Source: Knoxdaviesia capensis
Taxonomy: Eukaryota > Ascomycota > Sordariomycetes > Microascales > Gondwanamycetaceae
Reading direction: 5' to 3'
Assembly: GCA_001510575.1 (NCBI GenBank)
Contig: LNGK01000012.1
Coordinates: forward strand, 394,389-458,388
DNA length: 64,000 nt
Shown here: positions 34,810 through 46,389 of the stretch, piece by piece
Layout of the letters: the number at the start of each line of letters is the position of its first letter
How positions within the stretch are numbered: the stretch's first letter is position 1
The notes under the pieces: model-generated
The model's database searches: none
What the model was told of the DNA's origin: nothing
The model's input: the letters and a program-made list of their open reading frames with translations, nothing else
Made by a program: the position numbers and the translations under genes

Positions 34810-37800
34810 AGCAACGCCCAGAAAGAGCAGCTATGTCACACAGCCTCCTCTAGTATCCGGTGATACTGGTTCCCGTCAGTTTGAATCTTCTCTTTTTCCC
34901 TTTCTTATGAACGCCTTATGAGCTTCTCCTTTTGTTTTCCCCCTCCTTCGTTCTATCCTTTTCGCTCTCTACCTGAGTTCCAGTCTTCCTGGCAGCGTGT
35001 GTTCCAGATTCCTTTTTTTTTATCCCTCTTGCATCTTCTTGATTACTAGCTGTGTATCTGCCTGTGCCTGTGCGTGTTATGTTCTGATCTCTGCAGTGAA
35101 GCAATGCAATATTTTTCAACTTCTTTTCTTTTGACTTCTTCTGTTCTTTTCTTTTTTTTTTCTTGCAAATTTCTTTATTTTTCTGTTTGCTAATTCGTGG
35201 TCTTCGGCCTCCAGACAGTATGTGTTCTCTTGATTCCCCTCCCCATGTTTTTGACTTGCCTTACTCCCTCTTTTCATGGGAAGGACAGCTGTGCGCGGTC
35301 TGTACCAGACTCCACAGCTGATGGTTATGCGTGTGTTTCTTTCTTGCGTCTTGTTTTTGGCCCTATTTGGTATATCTGGCGGAGGCACCCAAAAAAAACG
35401 GTATACGGGGGCGGATGCATGCTTTCACGCTGCATTTTGGGTCTGTGGTGGAAGGTTCGTCTTGGTTTGAATTTGCCCGCATTTCAAACGCACAGAAATA
35501 GACGACGGTCGGGTGCCCGCTCTCCTCATATACTGTGTATCTCTAGTCAACCCTTCTGTGTGGCCGTTCAAAGCAGTGAATCACGTCTAGGTTCCTCTTG
35601 TTTCTCGCTCTGCCGTGTCCAACGTGTTCCGCCTTTTTGTTTTCTAATTCCGCGGCCAGAGCGGAGAATATGAAGATCCTTCCTTTCAGCCCTTCTTCTA
35701 TCATGGTCTGATTTTAGATCAGCTTGGTGAGATATTGTGTGTGTAGTTCACAGTGTTATGTCTCGGCCAACCGTGAGTACCCATTTGCCCTGGACGACTA
35801 AATGGGGGTCCAGCAGTGTCTCCAGGTCCCTGGGGGTGTGGGTTTTGTATGCGATTACGGTGAGAAATTAGGCGGGTTATGGTCGATGCCAAGGGCAGCC
35901 AGACAGATTGAGGCTCCCTTACACCGGAAGTGAAGCCGCGGTTCGGTATGAGTGCGGTCTTGGTTTTATTCTCTTGAATCTGAACCTTCCAGATGGCTCG
36001 AACTGGCATGTGAAAATCTCCAGCTTCTCTTTTGTTTTCAGGTCTATTGTTGACCTTAATTAAAGGACAGATCAGCCATTAGAGATGGAGGATGTCTGTA
36101 CTTAGGTGTTTTTGTTGAGACGTTGTGCTTTTTGAAAATTCGAGAAATATGGAAGCCTAGAGAAGAAAGCTTGCGCGCATGCGCCGGTGTCGTCACCGTG
36201 TCAGACGGGGCTCTTGATACTAAGATTCTTTCCGTTTAGAACTAGCCCGTCGCCCTGACAGAAAGGCTATGGGGAAACCCCCGGGGCGGGATTCCGTGAG
36301 GGTTTCAGCAAGGAACGAAGTTTGTTGGGACAACACGGATTTTGAGTTTTAAAGGTGCCTTGTTGTGGGTGTTCTCGTGATCGAGGATCACAGGACGACG
36401 CTGCTGGTTTTGGGCTTGGTATACGCGTTCTTGCGCCTTGGTGGGATCACCTGGCTAACACTTCTTGTGTTTAGTGTGCGCATGTGCTGGAGAGCTGTGG
36501 TGGTGCCTTCTAGAATATGGTAACGACTACCTGGAGAATAGTTGAGATGGACCCAGCTTCTCTTTGAGTTGTGTTGAATCGGAATTCATACAAAATAATC
36601 TTTTTTGAGTACAGTGACTCTAGGATGGGGCGTCTTTCAAATAAGGGTTATCCCGTCCCTGCCATGCATATTTATAGATTAGTAGGGTTTCATTTCTGAG
36701 GCTCTTCGCGATAATTCAAGGAACTCACTCCGTGTGTGCTTGGAACCAATTGGACGAGAGGGAACAGACAGAGAGCCAGCCTAGTTCCAAGAGGGAAGAT
36801 ATGGCTGGGTTAGATCACCAGTTGTGTTCCAAAGAAACAAACACGCCGCCGTGTGTATCTGGCTGTTCTTCCTCGTGTGGCGCCGGGAACCCTGCAGATA
36901 GCCAACCGTTGACTAACTCCAGACAGCCATACTTCTTGTACGAACATCGTATCTCTGCATGAGATGAGGCCGGTTCTAGACTTGAAAGCTCTTTTCCCTC
37001 AAGCGAGGCGGCGTGTTTTCGGGGCAAAGGACGGGAGATAAAGAAAAACAGAACGGCCCCTCCTCGTTTATCCGAGATCACTGCAATTCGCGGGTTGACG
37101 AATCAAGTTGGAATGGTGTGCATGAGAAAACCTCCCTTGATTGAAGGGGAACGCATGTCGACGGCGTTGGTTTTGCCACTGGCTCAAGCTGGCTGGCTTG
37201 CCTGTTTATCAGGTATCTGGCCATTGGGACAGCCGGAAATGGACAGTGATAGGACAGTTGCACTCAGCTCTCTGAGTGCGTGTGTGTGGTTATCAAGCAA
37301 CGCTCAGCAGTTCCGCATTGGTCTAGCTGCCGGTTTGCGGTAGAGCCGGCTCGCATCCCGGTGGGACTTGAGAAAACAAAAGATAACACTCGGTGCCGTG
37401 GAAGGGGAACTTGGAAGTGTGGCACACACAAACGTCCATGCAGGCAGGGATAGATAGGCCAACCAACAAGATAGTGATAGATGAAAGCAAGAAATATCAA
37501 CCATCGGGATAAGGTGCTTGGTCTGGGCCATTGACATGAGGCAAACGAGATATAACGCCATGTCAGCCCGCTGTCATGTACACGTAAAACCCCCTTATCG
37601 GGGCAAATAGAGTTTGGCCGGCCTCGGAAAAGAGATTCTCGCGTGTGTGTACAGGTACATTCCCCTCTCCTCCCGGGAGGTACGGATATCTTGATTTTCG
37701 TTTCTTTCATGTTCCTCGCGGCCGTTGTGAACTGATGTGTGCAACTTGATCAGAGTCAGGGCCGGGTTATATGTTCGGAGGGTTAGCATGGGTGAGCCGG

Positions 37801-39418
37801 ACATGATATGAGGATTTACACGCTGAAAGATCGGCGCTGGTGAGAGTGGGTACCAGCGAGAGACAAAAACGGCCCCCAAGAACAGAGGAAGAGAAGATTA
37901 CCCGCGCCTACACATGCTGTGTCCCTCACATGGCCAAGTCAATTGGATTTTAGGGTGTGCTTTTTTTTCTGTTTTTTTTTTCGCCCCCGGACATTCTTCC
38001 CATCGGCCAAACTGGGGGCAACTGGAATGCCGTGGCAGCCTTCTCGCGCTTCAGCGAGGTTTGTCACTTTTACAATATATAGAGCATTACGTATACTTGT
38101 AATGGTCTTTTCTCGGTCAGTCTCTGTGAGAAACAATTACTTTTAAATTGGCTCTATCTAGATGGAGGATGGAACGAGGGGGAGGAATCCGACTGAGGGA
38201 GATAGAATCCACATATCATGGATTCCTTTCCGCTGTTGCTCCCTTTCTTTCGTGGGTGGGAGAGAGGGATTACAGTCTAGTCCGGGTTCGGCGCGGAAAC
38301 GAAAGAGAGGAGAGAAGCCCGAGTGGAACAGGAAGACGAAGAACGAAACAAAAACTGGGCCATTAAAATTTTGGTTTTTTCACTATCATGTCTGAGCCTA
38401 AAACAAACTCTCTAAGGTGGTGGGTATATCTTTGAGTTGGTTTTCCTCCACTAAGAGGTAGAGCAGAGTGAAGGGAGAAGAGAGTGAGAGCAAGTGAGAA
38501 AGAGGGAGAGATGCTGACTGAAGACAAGAACAGAAAGAGAGAGAGATGGAGTGCCTTGCGGGTTCTCCTCTTATCTGGTGACTTGGCCGATAATCATGTG
38601 TGCAAAGCGGGAGGGGCTTCTTTTGGATGTGAGACAGATGTTTTTCTGTGTCTTTGAAATGAGTGGCTCGCAAAGGACAAGGGAAAGAAACAAGATGTTG
38701 GCGATCGTCCAAGAGAGGAAAGTTGTGATACTGGGCTGCAAATTACCGGGCAAGTCTGAGCATTGCAACGTCCTATACGGAGGTGTAAGTAAGTCATTGC
38801 TGGGCTGGTGCTATGTTGTGCAGAGTATGTCCCCTAAACACGGTGAAGAATGAAAGACGATCCGTCTTTCAACATGGGGGTTTCCGACTGATCACATATA
38901 ACTTCACGGCGTATAGGGAGGGTATCAGAGACATGCTATCACCGTTTTGCACACGGCTGAGTTGAGGAGTTGGCAATATTTCGCTGCAGAGTCCCGTCGA
39001 TATGGCCCGTTGGCATGTCTTCACCGACATTGCCTCGCTCATTTTCGAATACTACATCCTACGAGTCCATTATATATTACCTACATATAGATGCTATCCA
39101 CAAAACTACTACGTGAGGGAAATGAAGTTAGGGTCGTCGTCCTCCCCGTGTGTCTCCGCCTCCTTCTCGGAGGAGGTACAGAATTGAAGAGTGCTTCAAA
39201 CCCGACTTTCGCACCTGTTATGGCAGCAATATTATCGACGAATCAGAGAGAAGGAGAAACAGCGCACAACTCCAGAGCCCTTTTGCCTTCGCTTCCACTT
39301 CTTCCTTTCCCTCTTCTCTTCCTATTCACGGAACACCGGCAAGGAGCCGGGAGTGGTTTGTTTATATGGGGCCCCCTAAACAGAACACCACAGGCCTGCT
39401 CACTCAGTATGGCAAGTG

Positions 39419-39441
39419 TACAGTACTGTATAAGTACTGTA
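39419..39441. repeat. TACAGTACTGTA palindrome and half-site
   Basis: A perfect 12-bp palindrome at 39419-39430 is followed after four bases by TACTGTA. It uses the same ACAGT/ACTGT half-sites as the array at 53672-53719 and the cluster at 52603-52624. Confidence 0.75.
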
Positions 39442-40042
39442 GAGTAACCCTGAAGTCGAGCCCTGCAAGCCAAGACCCGACACGTACCAAGGTTTTTAGT
39501 TCCATTTTTGAGTGATTCAAAGTTGACCCGTTTGGGTTCTTCGACGGAGTACCTGTGATGTGAGGGCATAAAAATCTCCAAGTCTTCCTCCAGGTACAAT
39601 GGATCATGAGCCCAGCCTAAGCCAATAGAGGACTACGGCTGGCTTGACTAAGCGGAATTGGGTTTAGCGGGCATGATGCTTTGGGGAGGTGGATCGATGT
39701 ACCATGCGCTAGGATCCAGCACCAAAAAGGTACACTCGCATGGCTTTTGGGGGAACTTCTCCTTTTTCCCTCTGTCTCTCCGCCGCCTTTCTTCACTCTC
39801 TTGCGTTTGTCCCCATCATCACCTCATTCCCGTTTACACAACTTTGGGAGATATGCAGGCGTGTTCTGAGTATCAATGCCCATACATACAATACAAGGTC
39901 CCCATTATACAGTTCACACCTTTATATGCATGTGTAGTATGTCTCCTCTACGCGTCTAACTCTCTCGTAATAGTCCCAAGCGTCGAGGACGACTATGAAC
40001 TGTAGTATACTGCCGTCTGCTGACTGGGCAAATTAGCCGATG

Positions 40043-41047
40043 TATCCAGTACCAAGTTTTGCCACCTTCTCACCCAAATTGTCCATCGTACCTAGTACTT
40101 GCTCTTCTTTCCGCTGATTGGCCAACGACCTCTTTTTCGTAAGAGCCACACTTTTTTCTTGTGCCTGAGGATTTCCTGCCGACCCCCCCCCTTCCAAGCA
40201 AAAAGAAACGAGTCGTCAGTCATCAATCGTCACCAATTATCTCCTCCACCCTTTTTCTTCCCTTTTCTCTCTCTGCTTCTATCGACACATCTCCATCTCT
40301 CAACATCTCAAGATCACGTCTCGCGACTTTTCTTGAGTATCTTCTTCTCACTCTCCTTTCTTGTCGCTCCCGATCTCGGTTTATTTTCGCTCTTTTTTTT
40401 CTTTCCCTTCCTCTCTTCTGTGCTTCTGTGATCTCGAAGTCTTACACTCTCCTCCTTTTTTTCCTTTCAAAACTCTGCCCTACCCTGGCCTATAACCAGC
40501 CTCTCTCACTCCATTTCACTCACTATATTCCTCTTTTTCGCTGTCTCATCCTCTCTCTAAATTTCTTTTTGGCTTTAGCCTCTGGCTTCCAACGTCTTCT
40601 TCCCTCTCTGTCATCCACCAAGTTGTCTCTGCCCCAACACTTTTTTTTTCCTCTTTCAGATTCAATTTTTCCTGCTTCCTCCAGCCTTTTCACGATCTGA
40701 ACAAATAATCCCGCGATTTCAACCTCGCACTCTTCTATAAACTGTTCTTTCTGCAGGAGATACTCATTTATTTCCAGTAGGGGTTTATCTTATTTTTTTT
40801 TCATAATTTTCCCCTTTATTTTTTTCTGCATTTTTCGCCTTCGCGTGTGCTTTCCTCAGCCTTTCCTACCTCCGTATTTATTTTTCCTCCGATATTCCGG
40901 CCCCGTGACTTTGCGGATTCCCGACAACAGCTTGTATCGCTCCTATATCTCGACTTCCGTATATTATTGGCCTTCAACGTCCAGAATTTCCGACTCCGCT
41001 TCCGCCCGCTTCCCTCCCTTGGGGGCTTCTCTGCCTGACTCCCGTCC
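40043..41047 (+). promoter_or_regulatory. ATG-free pyrimidine-rich promoter/leader
   Basis: No ATG occurs on the + strand for 1005 nt, in sequence dominated by C and T. It lies just before the uORF and start codon of the Mga2-like gene, so most of it is probably a long 5' untranslated leader selected against upstream starts. Where transcription begins is unknown. Confidence 0.6.
40117..40121 (-). promoter_or_regulatory. CCAAT box upstream of the Mga2-like gene
   Basis: CCAAT on the minus strand (ATTGG on the + strand), just upstream of the pyrimidine-rich leader. It is a candidate site for the HAP/CBC complex. Single 5-bp matches are common, so this is tentative. Confidence 0.35.
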
Positions 41048-41089
41048 ATGACGACATTGGGTGCTGCCGCCTCCAGCCCCATCGTGTGA
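41048..41089 (+). promoter_or_regulatory. 13-codon upstream ORF
   Basis: ATG at 41048 opens a 13-residue peptide (MTTLGAAASSPIV) and closes with TGA at 41087-41089. The main ATG follows after only four bases at 41094, in another frame. It is the only ATG in the preceding kilobase, so every scanning ribosome should meet it first. The short distance would make ordinary reinitiation inefficient, so leaky scanning or regulated bypass is likely if it is translated. Confidence 0.6.
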
Positions 41090-41093
41090 AGTC

Positions 41094-44000
41094 ATGGACG
41101 ACGTTTCCATTGGGGGTATGTCCATCCGGGACTACTCCTTCAACCTAGACAATTTTGATCCTTCCCTCGAAGACCTGGACGCCATGGACTCGCTCGATGC
41201 CTCTATAGAAAGCCCCAAGGCCCTCTTTGCCAACTCTATCTCTCCAGACTTCTCCATCGCCGTTGACGGAGACACCCCCGATTTCAACCCCGACTCTTAC
41301 CAAGATTCGTCGTCCGACTCGGCTTCATCCAAACGCGACATGAGTGACTCGTCGCCTACGAAAACCCCGACAACCTCGTCAGGTTCGATTGTGCTGGGCC
41401 GCCCCTCGTTGCATCACCAATCTTCAGCCCATGGTCACCATTCCATGCCGACCGACCCCGCTGCTATTGCTGCCGCTGCCGCCGTCACTGCTGCTCACCA
41501 CAACCTGAATAGCAGTAGTCAACTCATGTTTGATTATGTGCCTCCCGACAGCGAACAGTTCATGAGCGAGGCCTTCGACTTTGACAGTGCCTCCAGTAGT
41601 CCAAATGCAATGAACTTCTCCGGTGGCCCAGTAATGGATGCAAACACCCCTCCCAACGATCTGCAGGACGTCACACAATCTGTAGGTTTTCTTCCTCCCC
41701 GTTGTATTTGTCCTATCAAACGGCTTGCTTTCCAATCCGGCTCGTCCATGGTGTTTTTTTTTTTTTTGCTAACCGACTTTCAACTCAATTCCCAGGGCTT
41801 TTCATTCATGCAGAGTCTGCCAAACGGCTCCATGTCCCGAGAAGTTTCCCCCATGACCGGATGCCCACCTACGAACTACCTTCCGTCGCCAAACTCTCAC
41901 GTCCCCGTCAACACACCTCTTGACAATGACCAGAGTAACACCGCCGACCACTTCCGCGAATACAGCTCTGGTTCGCGGGCCGCTAGTTCAGTACCTCGCC
42001 AAACTTCGGCAGTATCGAACAACGCCGCCTCGGCCACCCAGCTTTTCCCCAGCCCGCCTCAGTCCCTCAAGAACTCGGACGCCGCCACTCCTGTCCCCCC
42101 CTCGTATCCTTCAGCCAGCTTCACAAACGAAGCCATCGGGATCAACTTGAAAATCCATCCTTCGCCATCAAAAAGCCGTGTGGAAACTCAGATTCCTCTC
42201 AAGATGTCCTTGTCCGCCCTGCCGCCTGGAGTAACCAAGCTACATCTCCCCACTCACACTATATCCAAGCCAAAGCTATTATCAAAACCGCCTCATCAAT
42301 CCACTCCGGACACCCTGGAGTTGTATACCATGATCGTGTGCACGAGCGCCATGCAGAACCCTGAAAATTTACGACGGGCCTGCAAACGCGCTTTGGACCG
42401 CCTCCATCCCTCGCCACCTTCAGATCCGCGGCCCCCCTTTACTGAGGCTGACGAGGACCACGTGAAGAATGGCGGCGAGGTGATGATCTGTGGCGGTTGT
42501 ATCTCCCGAGAACGCAAGCGGGCTGCGAGAAAGAAGGTCAAGAAGGCCGACGAAGAGGACTTGTGGCGGGAAAACGAAAGCTTGCGGGTAGTCGTCTTCA
42601 ACACCACCGAAGTCATCGATTGGGCCCCTATTGACGACGGGGACTACAAGGGCCGGTGGCAGGTGAGTATCCCTATGCGTATTGCCTGCTACTGCCGCCA
42701 CCATGGTGAAAAGATGGGTTTCCAGGTCATCTTTACCGTGAGAGACCACCTTGGCAACATGATCGCCCAGCAAATGTCCCCTCCCATCATGATTACCGAT
42801 GACCACAAGACCCACGTTCCGCCCTCCGCCTCGGAAAATCCCGAGCCCGCCACCGCTGCAAGCACTTCTACCACAACTGCCCCCGCCACCAGACAGTTCC
42901 GTTTGTCCCACTCCAGCTCCGATCTTCAGACCCTAGGTGGTCAGACCACTGGTTCCGCACCCGTCTCCTCTGTTTCTCCCCCTCTCTCATCTGCCAAATT
43001 ACTTGCCCAACAGCAGTCAGCGGCCAGTATTGCCCGGAACCTCTCACGGCCTGCTTCTCCCAACAGTCTTGCCGGACCGTCTTCGAAGAAGCGCAAGTCA
43101 ACCAGCTCGAGAATCCCCATGACTATGGCCATGACTCCTCTGGAAGCCTCGTCGCCAATCCTGAAGCAATCTATATCTCCGCCCCAAGTACACCAACAAC
43201 TACCTCAATCTCTTCACCAACAACAACAGCATCAATCTCAACAGTCTCAGAAACAGGCCCACCTCTCCAGTCCTGTTTCGACCGCCGGAGTTTCGCCGTT
43301 CAGTCCTGCCACCTCGATCATCTCGTTCTCATCCAATCAACCGCCAACCTTTGGAGCCAACGCCAGCATGCCTGCCTTCCTTGGTCCCCAGGTCACCACA
43401 CCGATACGTGAAGATCTTGGCTTCTTTAGCCCCAACATTCGTGGAGATGGTGTCGATAGCATGCCTATGATGCCTCTATTTTCGGGTTCTTCGTCAACTC
43501 ATCCGAGCCGGGCACCAAGCCCTGGAGCATTCCGCAATTCCATCAGTGCCATGCAGCAATCTCTTCAAACGCATAGCATGAGCCCCATAGAGCTTCCGAA
43601 TATGAACATACCTACGCCGTTCATTCAGAAGGTCGTTCCTAATGAAGGTTCTAAGAACGGTGGCACTGAGGTGTCGATTCTGGGTCAAGGATTTCGTCCT
43701 GGTGTCCACATCATGTTCGGTGATTGTGAAGCATCCACTACTACTCTCTGGGGAGAGACGTGCCTTGTTTGCACCGTTCCTCCGTCAGCAATGGCCACCG
43801 TTGTTCAGGTCACCACGCGGTTCGATCCGGCTCTGCATCACATTCCGAGAATCCAGAACCCGCAGGCTACTTACAAGTATTTCGACGACAACGAAGACCA
43901 GATCATCCGCATGGCCCTTTCGATTCTTAGCTCGAAGATGAATGGCTCGATGGAGGATCTCACTGATGTAGCTCGCCGACTACTCAAGGATGACAAGCGG

Positions 44001-45716
44001 AACTGGGACTCGATCAACGGTTCCGGCTCCAGACAAGGACCGGGAGGCGTGAACTACCAGATGTCGCGTGGCGAGCTTGAACTGACATTGATGAAGTGTC
44101 TGGAGCTCATTGATCTTGACGACAGCCCGTATCCGGCCAAGTTCGACTACCGCCGCCCCTCTGGCCATACCATTCTCCACCTTGCCTGCTCTCTGGGACT
44201 CAACCGATTAGTGGCTGGTCTACTCGCGCGCAGCGCAAACCCTGACGCGCGGGATTGCGGTGGATTCACCCCTCTGCACTTCGCCGCCATGAACGGATAC
44301 CCTGAGATTGTCCGTCGTCTCATCAACGCCCGTGCTGACCCCACCATCCGGAGCTTGTCCGGCCTTACCGTGGCTGAAGTCGCGTCTGATCCCGGGATCA
44401 TCTTCGATCTCCGTCGCGAGGCTCACCACGCACGGTCGCGCAGTGCTGGATCTGTGTATAGCCGGACTAACAGCGCCACATCTATTCAGTCGATGTTTGA
44501 GCCGGTTGTCCAGGTCAAGACGGCCCCGGCGCGCACCCGTATTCCCATAGCTCCGCCTAGCGACTCCGGCGCCGAGAGCCCGGAGTACTCAGCATACGAA
44601 GATGACGACGCTGGCTGCGACGACGATGAGCAGAGTCCGTGGTTGCAGATGCGCCGTCGCAGCACTGCGGTGCACGAACTGGCGCGAGACACTAAGCCCG
44701 ACCTGAAGCTTGCGGATTCTGGTGTGCTAGAAGGCGAGGTCACTCCAACCGGTGGGTCTCCAGCCCTTCGGGATCAGTTTGCCACGCGCTTCCACCAGAT
44801 GCAGCAGAGCATGGCTGGCCACTTTCAGAACCTTCCACAGTTCCCGCAGTTCCCCCAAATGCCGCAGATTCTACCCCTCCCTGTCATGCCTATGCTTCCT
44901 GACTACCAGGCGTATATGCAGTCGGCGCAGCTGATGCGGCGTCTAGCGGCGTTTGTGCCTGGCATGTCGCGGCCGGAGAACCCTGACGACACGAGTGCTC
45001 CGGGCGGCGGTGACCACCGTGCGGCCATCGACACCCGCTGGTGGGACCTGAGCTCGTACATGATGAACTCCAACGCGGCACTCCCGCCTGCATACGATGA
45101 CATCTTCCCGAGCCAGGACAACAATGCCAGCGGCAATAACAAGGACCCCGACAGCAAACCCCGGTCGGCAGAAGAGGCGGTCATGCGCATGCGCGACATC
45201 AAGGATGCCATGAACCAGGAGGTTGTGGTGGCGGACGGCGCGGCATCGACAGCGGCAGATACCGACAGTGTGCATGAAAGCACGACGGATGACGGCGGTG
45301 TTGAGCCGGAATCGTCAGCCGAAGCCGACAAGGCTATTCTGACGATTGGTCGTAAGCATGCGATCACGAAGGAACAGCAGGCCAACTTCCTGCGGGTGCA
45401 CGAGGAGAATTTCAAGCGGTTGAGCCGGGACAAGAACCTGTTCCTGGTCTGGGTATGTTCTCTCATTTCTCTCTCTATATCTATCGTTTCGTATTCCGGT
45501 CCACTAACATCATTTTCTCTTCCACTCCAGATCCCCCTGCTTATCTGCATGGCCAGTGCAATGTTCTACCACTACTACCCGCAAAGGGCCACCGAACTCG
45601 TGACGGCCGTTCTGTCTCTCGTTTCCCAGTATATCTTCCCGGGAACCCGCCCGGCGGTTGTTGAGGAGGCCGGAGAAGCCGCTCCGCCGCCGGTCGCACC
45701 GGCAGTGGCTGCTTAG
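41094..45716 (+). CDS. mga2: Mga2/Spt23-like membrane-anchored transcription factor
   Basis: In yeast, Mga2 and Spt23 are made as ER-anchored precursors, cut free by Rsp5 ubiquitin ligase and the proteasome, and switch on the fatty acid desaturase OLE1 in response to membrane saturation and oxygen. Proposed exons are 41094-41681, 41796-45452 and 45531-45716 (1476 residues). An acidic Ser-rich N-terminus precedes the conserved Spt23/Mga2 region (about 315-535, with MICGGCISRERKRAARKK and a CYCRHHGEKMGF segment). Gln-rich and Ser/Pro-rich linkers follow, then an IPT/TIG immunoglobulin-like domain (about 800-890) and two ankyrin repeats (about 986-1062). A PPAY motif lies at 1293-1296, and one hydrophobic anchor at about 1412-1429 spans the last splice site. 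Both introns (114 and 78 nt) are multiples of three with no stop, but have consensus ends and branch sites. The symbol is given by similarity. Confidence 0.92.
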   Translation: MDDVSIGGMSIRDYSFNLDNFDPSLEDLDAMDSLDASIESPKALFANSISPDFSIAVDGDTPDFNPDSYQDSSSDSASSKRDMSDSSPTKTPTTSSGSIVLGRPSLHHQSSAHGHHSMPTDPAAIAAAAAVTAAHHNLNSSSQLMFDYVPPDSEQFMSEAFDFDSASSSPNAMNFSGGPVMDANTPPNDLQDVTQSVGFLPPRCICPIKRLAFQSGSSMVFFFFLLTDFQLNSQGFSFMQSLPNGSMSREVSPMTGCPPTNYLPSPNSHVPVNTPLDNDQSNTADHFREYSSGSRAASSVPRQTSAVSNNAASATQLFPSPPQSLKNSDAATPVPPSYPSASFTNEAIGINLKIHPSPSKSRVETQIPLKMSLSALPPGVTKLHLPTHTISKPKLLSKPPHQSTPDTLELYTMIVCTSAMQNPENLRRACKRALDRLHPSPPSDPRPPFTEADEDHVKNGGEVMICGGCISRERKRAARKKVKKADEEDLWRENESLRVVVFNTTEVIDWAPIDDGDYKGRWQVSIPMRIACYCRHHGEKMGFQVIFTVRDHLGNMIAQQMSPPIMITDDHKTHVPPSASENPEPATAASTSTTTAPATRQFRLSHSSSDLQTLGGQTTGSAPVSSVSPPLSSAKLLAQQQSAASIARNLSRPASPNSLAGPSSKKRKSTSSRIPMTMAMTPLEASSPILKQSISPPQVHQQLPQSLHQQQQHQSQQSQKQAHLSSPVSTAGVSPFSPATSIISFSSNQPPTFGANASMPAFLGPQVTTPIREDLGFFSPNIRGDGVDSMPMMPLFSGSSSTHPSRAPSPGAFRNSISAMQQSLQTHSMSPIELPNMNIPTPFIQKVVPNEGSKNGGTEVSILGQGFRPGVHIMFGDCEASTTTLWGETCLVCTVPPSAMATVVQVTTRFDPALHHIPRIQNPQATYKYFDDNEDQIIRMALSILSSKMNGSMEDLTDVARRLLKDDKRNWDSINGSGSRQGPGGVNYQMSRGELELTLMKCLELIDLDDSPYPAKFDYRRPSGHTILHLACSLGLNRLVAGLLARSANPDARDCGGFTPLHFAAMNGYPEIVRRLINARADPTIRSLSGLTVAEVASDPGIIFDLRREAHHARSRSAGSVYSRTNSATSIQSMFEPVVQVKTAPARTRIPIAPPSDSGAESPEYSAYEDDDAGCDDDEQSPWLQMRRRSTAVHELARDTKPDLKLADSGVLEGEVTPTGGSPALRDQFATRFHQMQQSMAGHFQNLPQFPQFPQMPQILPLPVMPMLPDYQAYMQSAQLMRRLAAFVPGMSRPENPDDTSAPGGGDHRAAIDTRWWDLSSYMMNSNAALPPAYDDIFPSQDNNASGNNKDPDSKPRSAEEAVMRMRDIKDAMNQEVVVADGAASTAADTDSVHESTTDDGGVEPESSAEADKAILTIGRKHAITKEQQANFLRVHEENFKRLSRDKNLFLVWVCSLISLSISIVSYSGPLTSFSLPLQIPLLICMASAMFYHYYPQRATELVTAVLSLVSQYIFPGTRPAVVEEAGEAAPPPVAPAVAA

Positions 45717-46349
45717 AACACAGTGATTGTGTTATGGATGTTTATCAGCATCTGTGTTGTTGTTTTCTTATATCTTCAGTCAGCAAGATTTGATATATTC
45801 CAGTCAAGTCTTTCTAATTGATTCAGTGGTGGAAGCTTTAATTTTTGGGGTTCAGGAGGGAGGGAAAGGGGGTTTTTTGCTCTTAGGATGAAAAGGATAC
45901 ATACATAAGCGCGGGATGACACGTCCTTTTTTTTTCTTTTTCTTCTCCTTGTCTTCTCTTCTTTATGACTAGTCGATGTCTGTTCGACCTTTTCTTTTGC
46001 CTGTTTCTTTTTCGCCTTTCTACGACTTTGATTTTCTTGGCCCTGTTTGTCTCCCCCTTTGTTTCTACTTGGGGGTCCCTTTTTTTTCTTATTTCGACGG
46101 CACACACATCACAAGTGTACGTACACATCTTTTTCAGGACTATTTTATACCGAGAAGATGGGGGTTCAATGGATTAGCATAACGATCCAGATTCTTTTTC
46201 TGGTAGGACCCTTTGGACGAAAGGAGTATGGGGGAAAGGGAACGAATGATATAAAAATAAAACTTACATGTTCCTTTGAGGATTGGATTGCACGTGTGTC
46301 TTTTGCCGAGTTCAGGCGGTTGAGTGGTTTTTTTTACAGTGCCATTTGG

Positions 46350-46352
<3 letters not shown>

Positions 46353-46386
<34 letters not shown>
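46353..46386. repeat. (TG)17 microsatellite
   Basis: Seventeen TG units about 640 bp after the Mga2-like stop codon. Confidence 0.95.

Positions 46387-46389
<3 letters not shown>

Larger units (their letters stand above)
34810..41093. other. 6.3-kb intergenic region before the Mga2-like gene
   Basis: The first kilobase is T-rich and fits the RNase H1 3' region. Between 35.7 and 40.0 kb there are short frames only, without ATG starts plus recognisable content. The last kilobase is a pyrimidine-rich leader listed separately. A palindrome occurs at 39419-39430. Confidence 0.6.
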
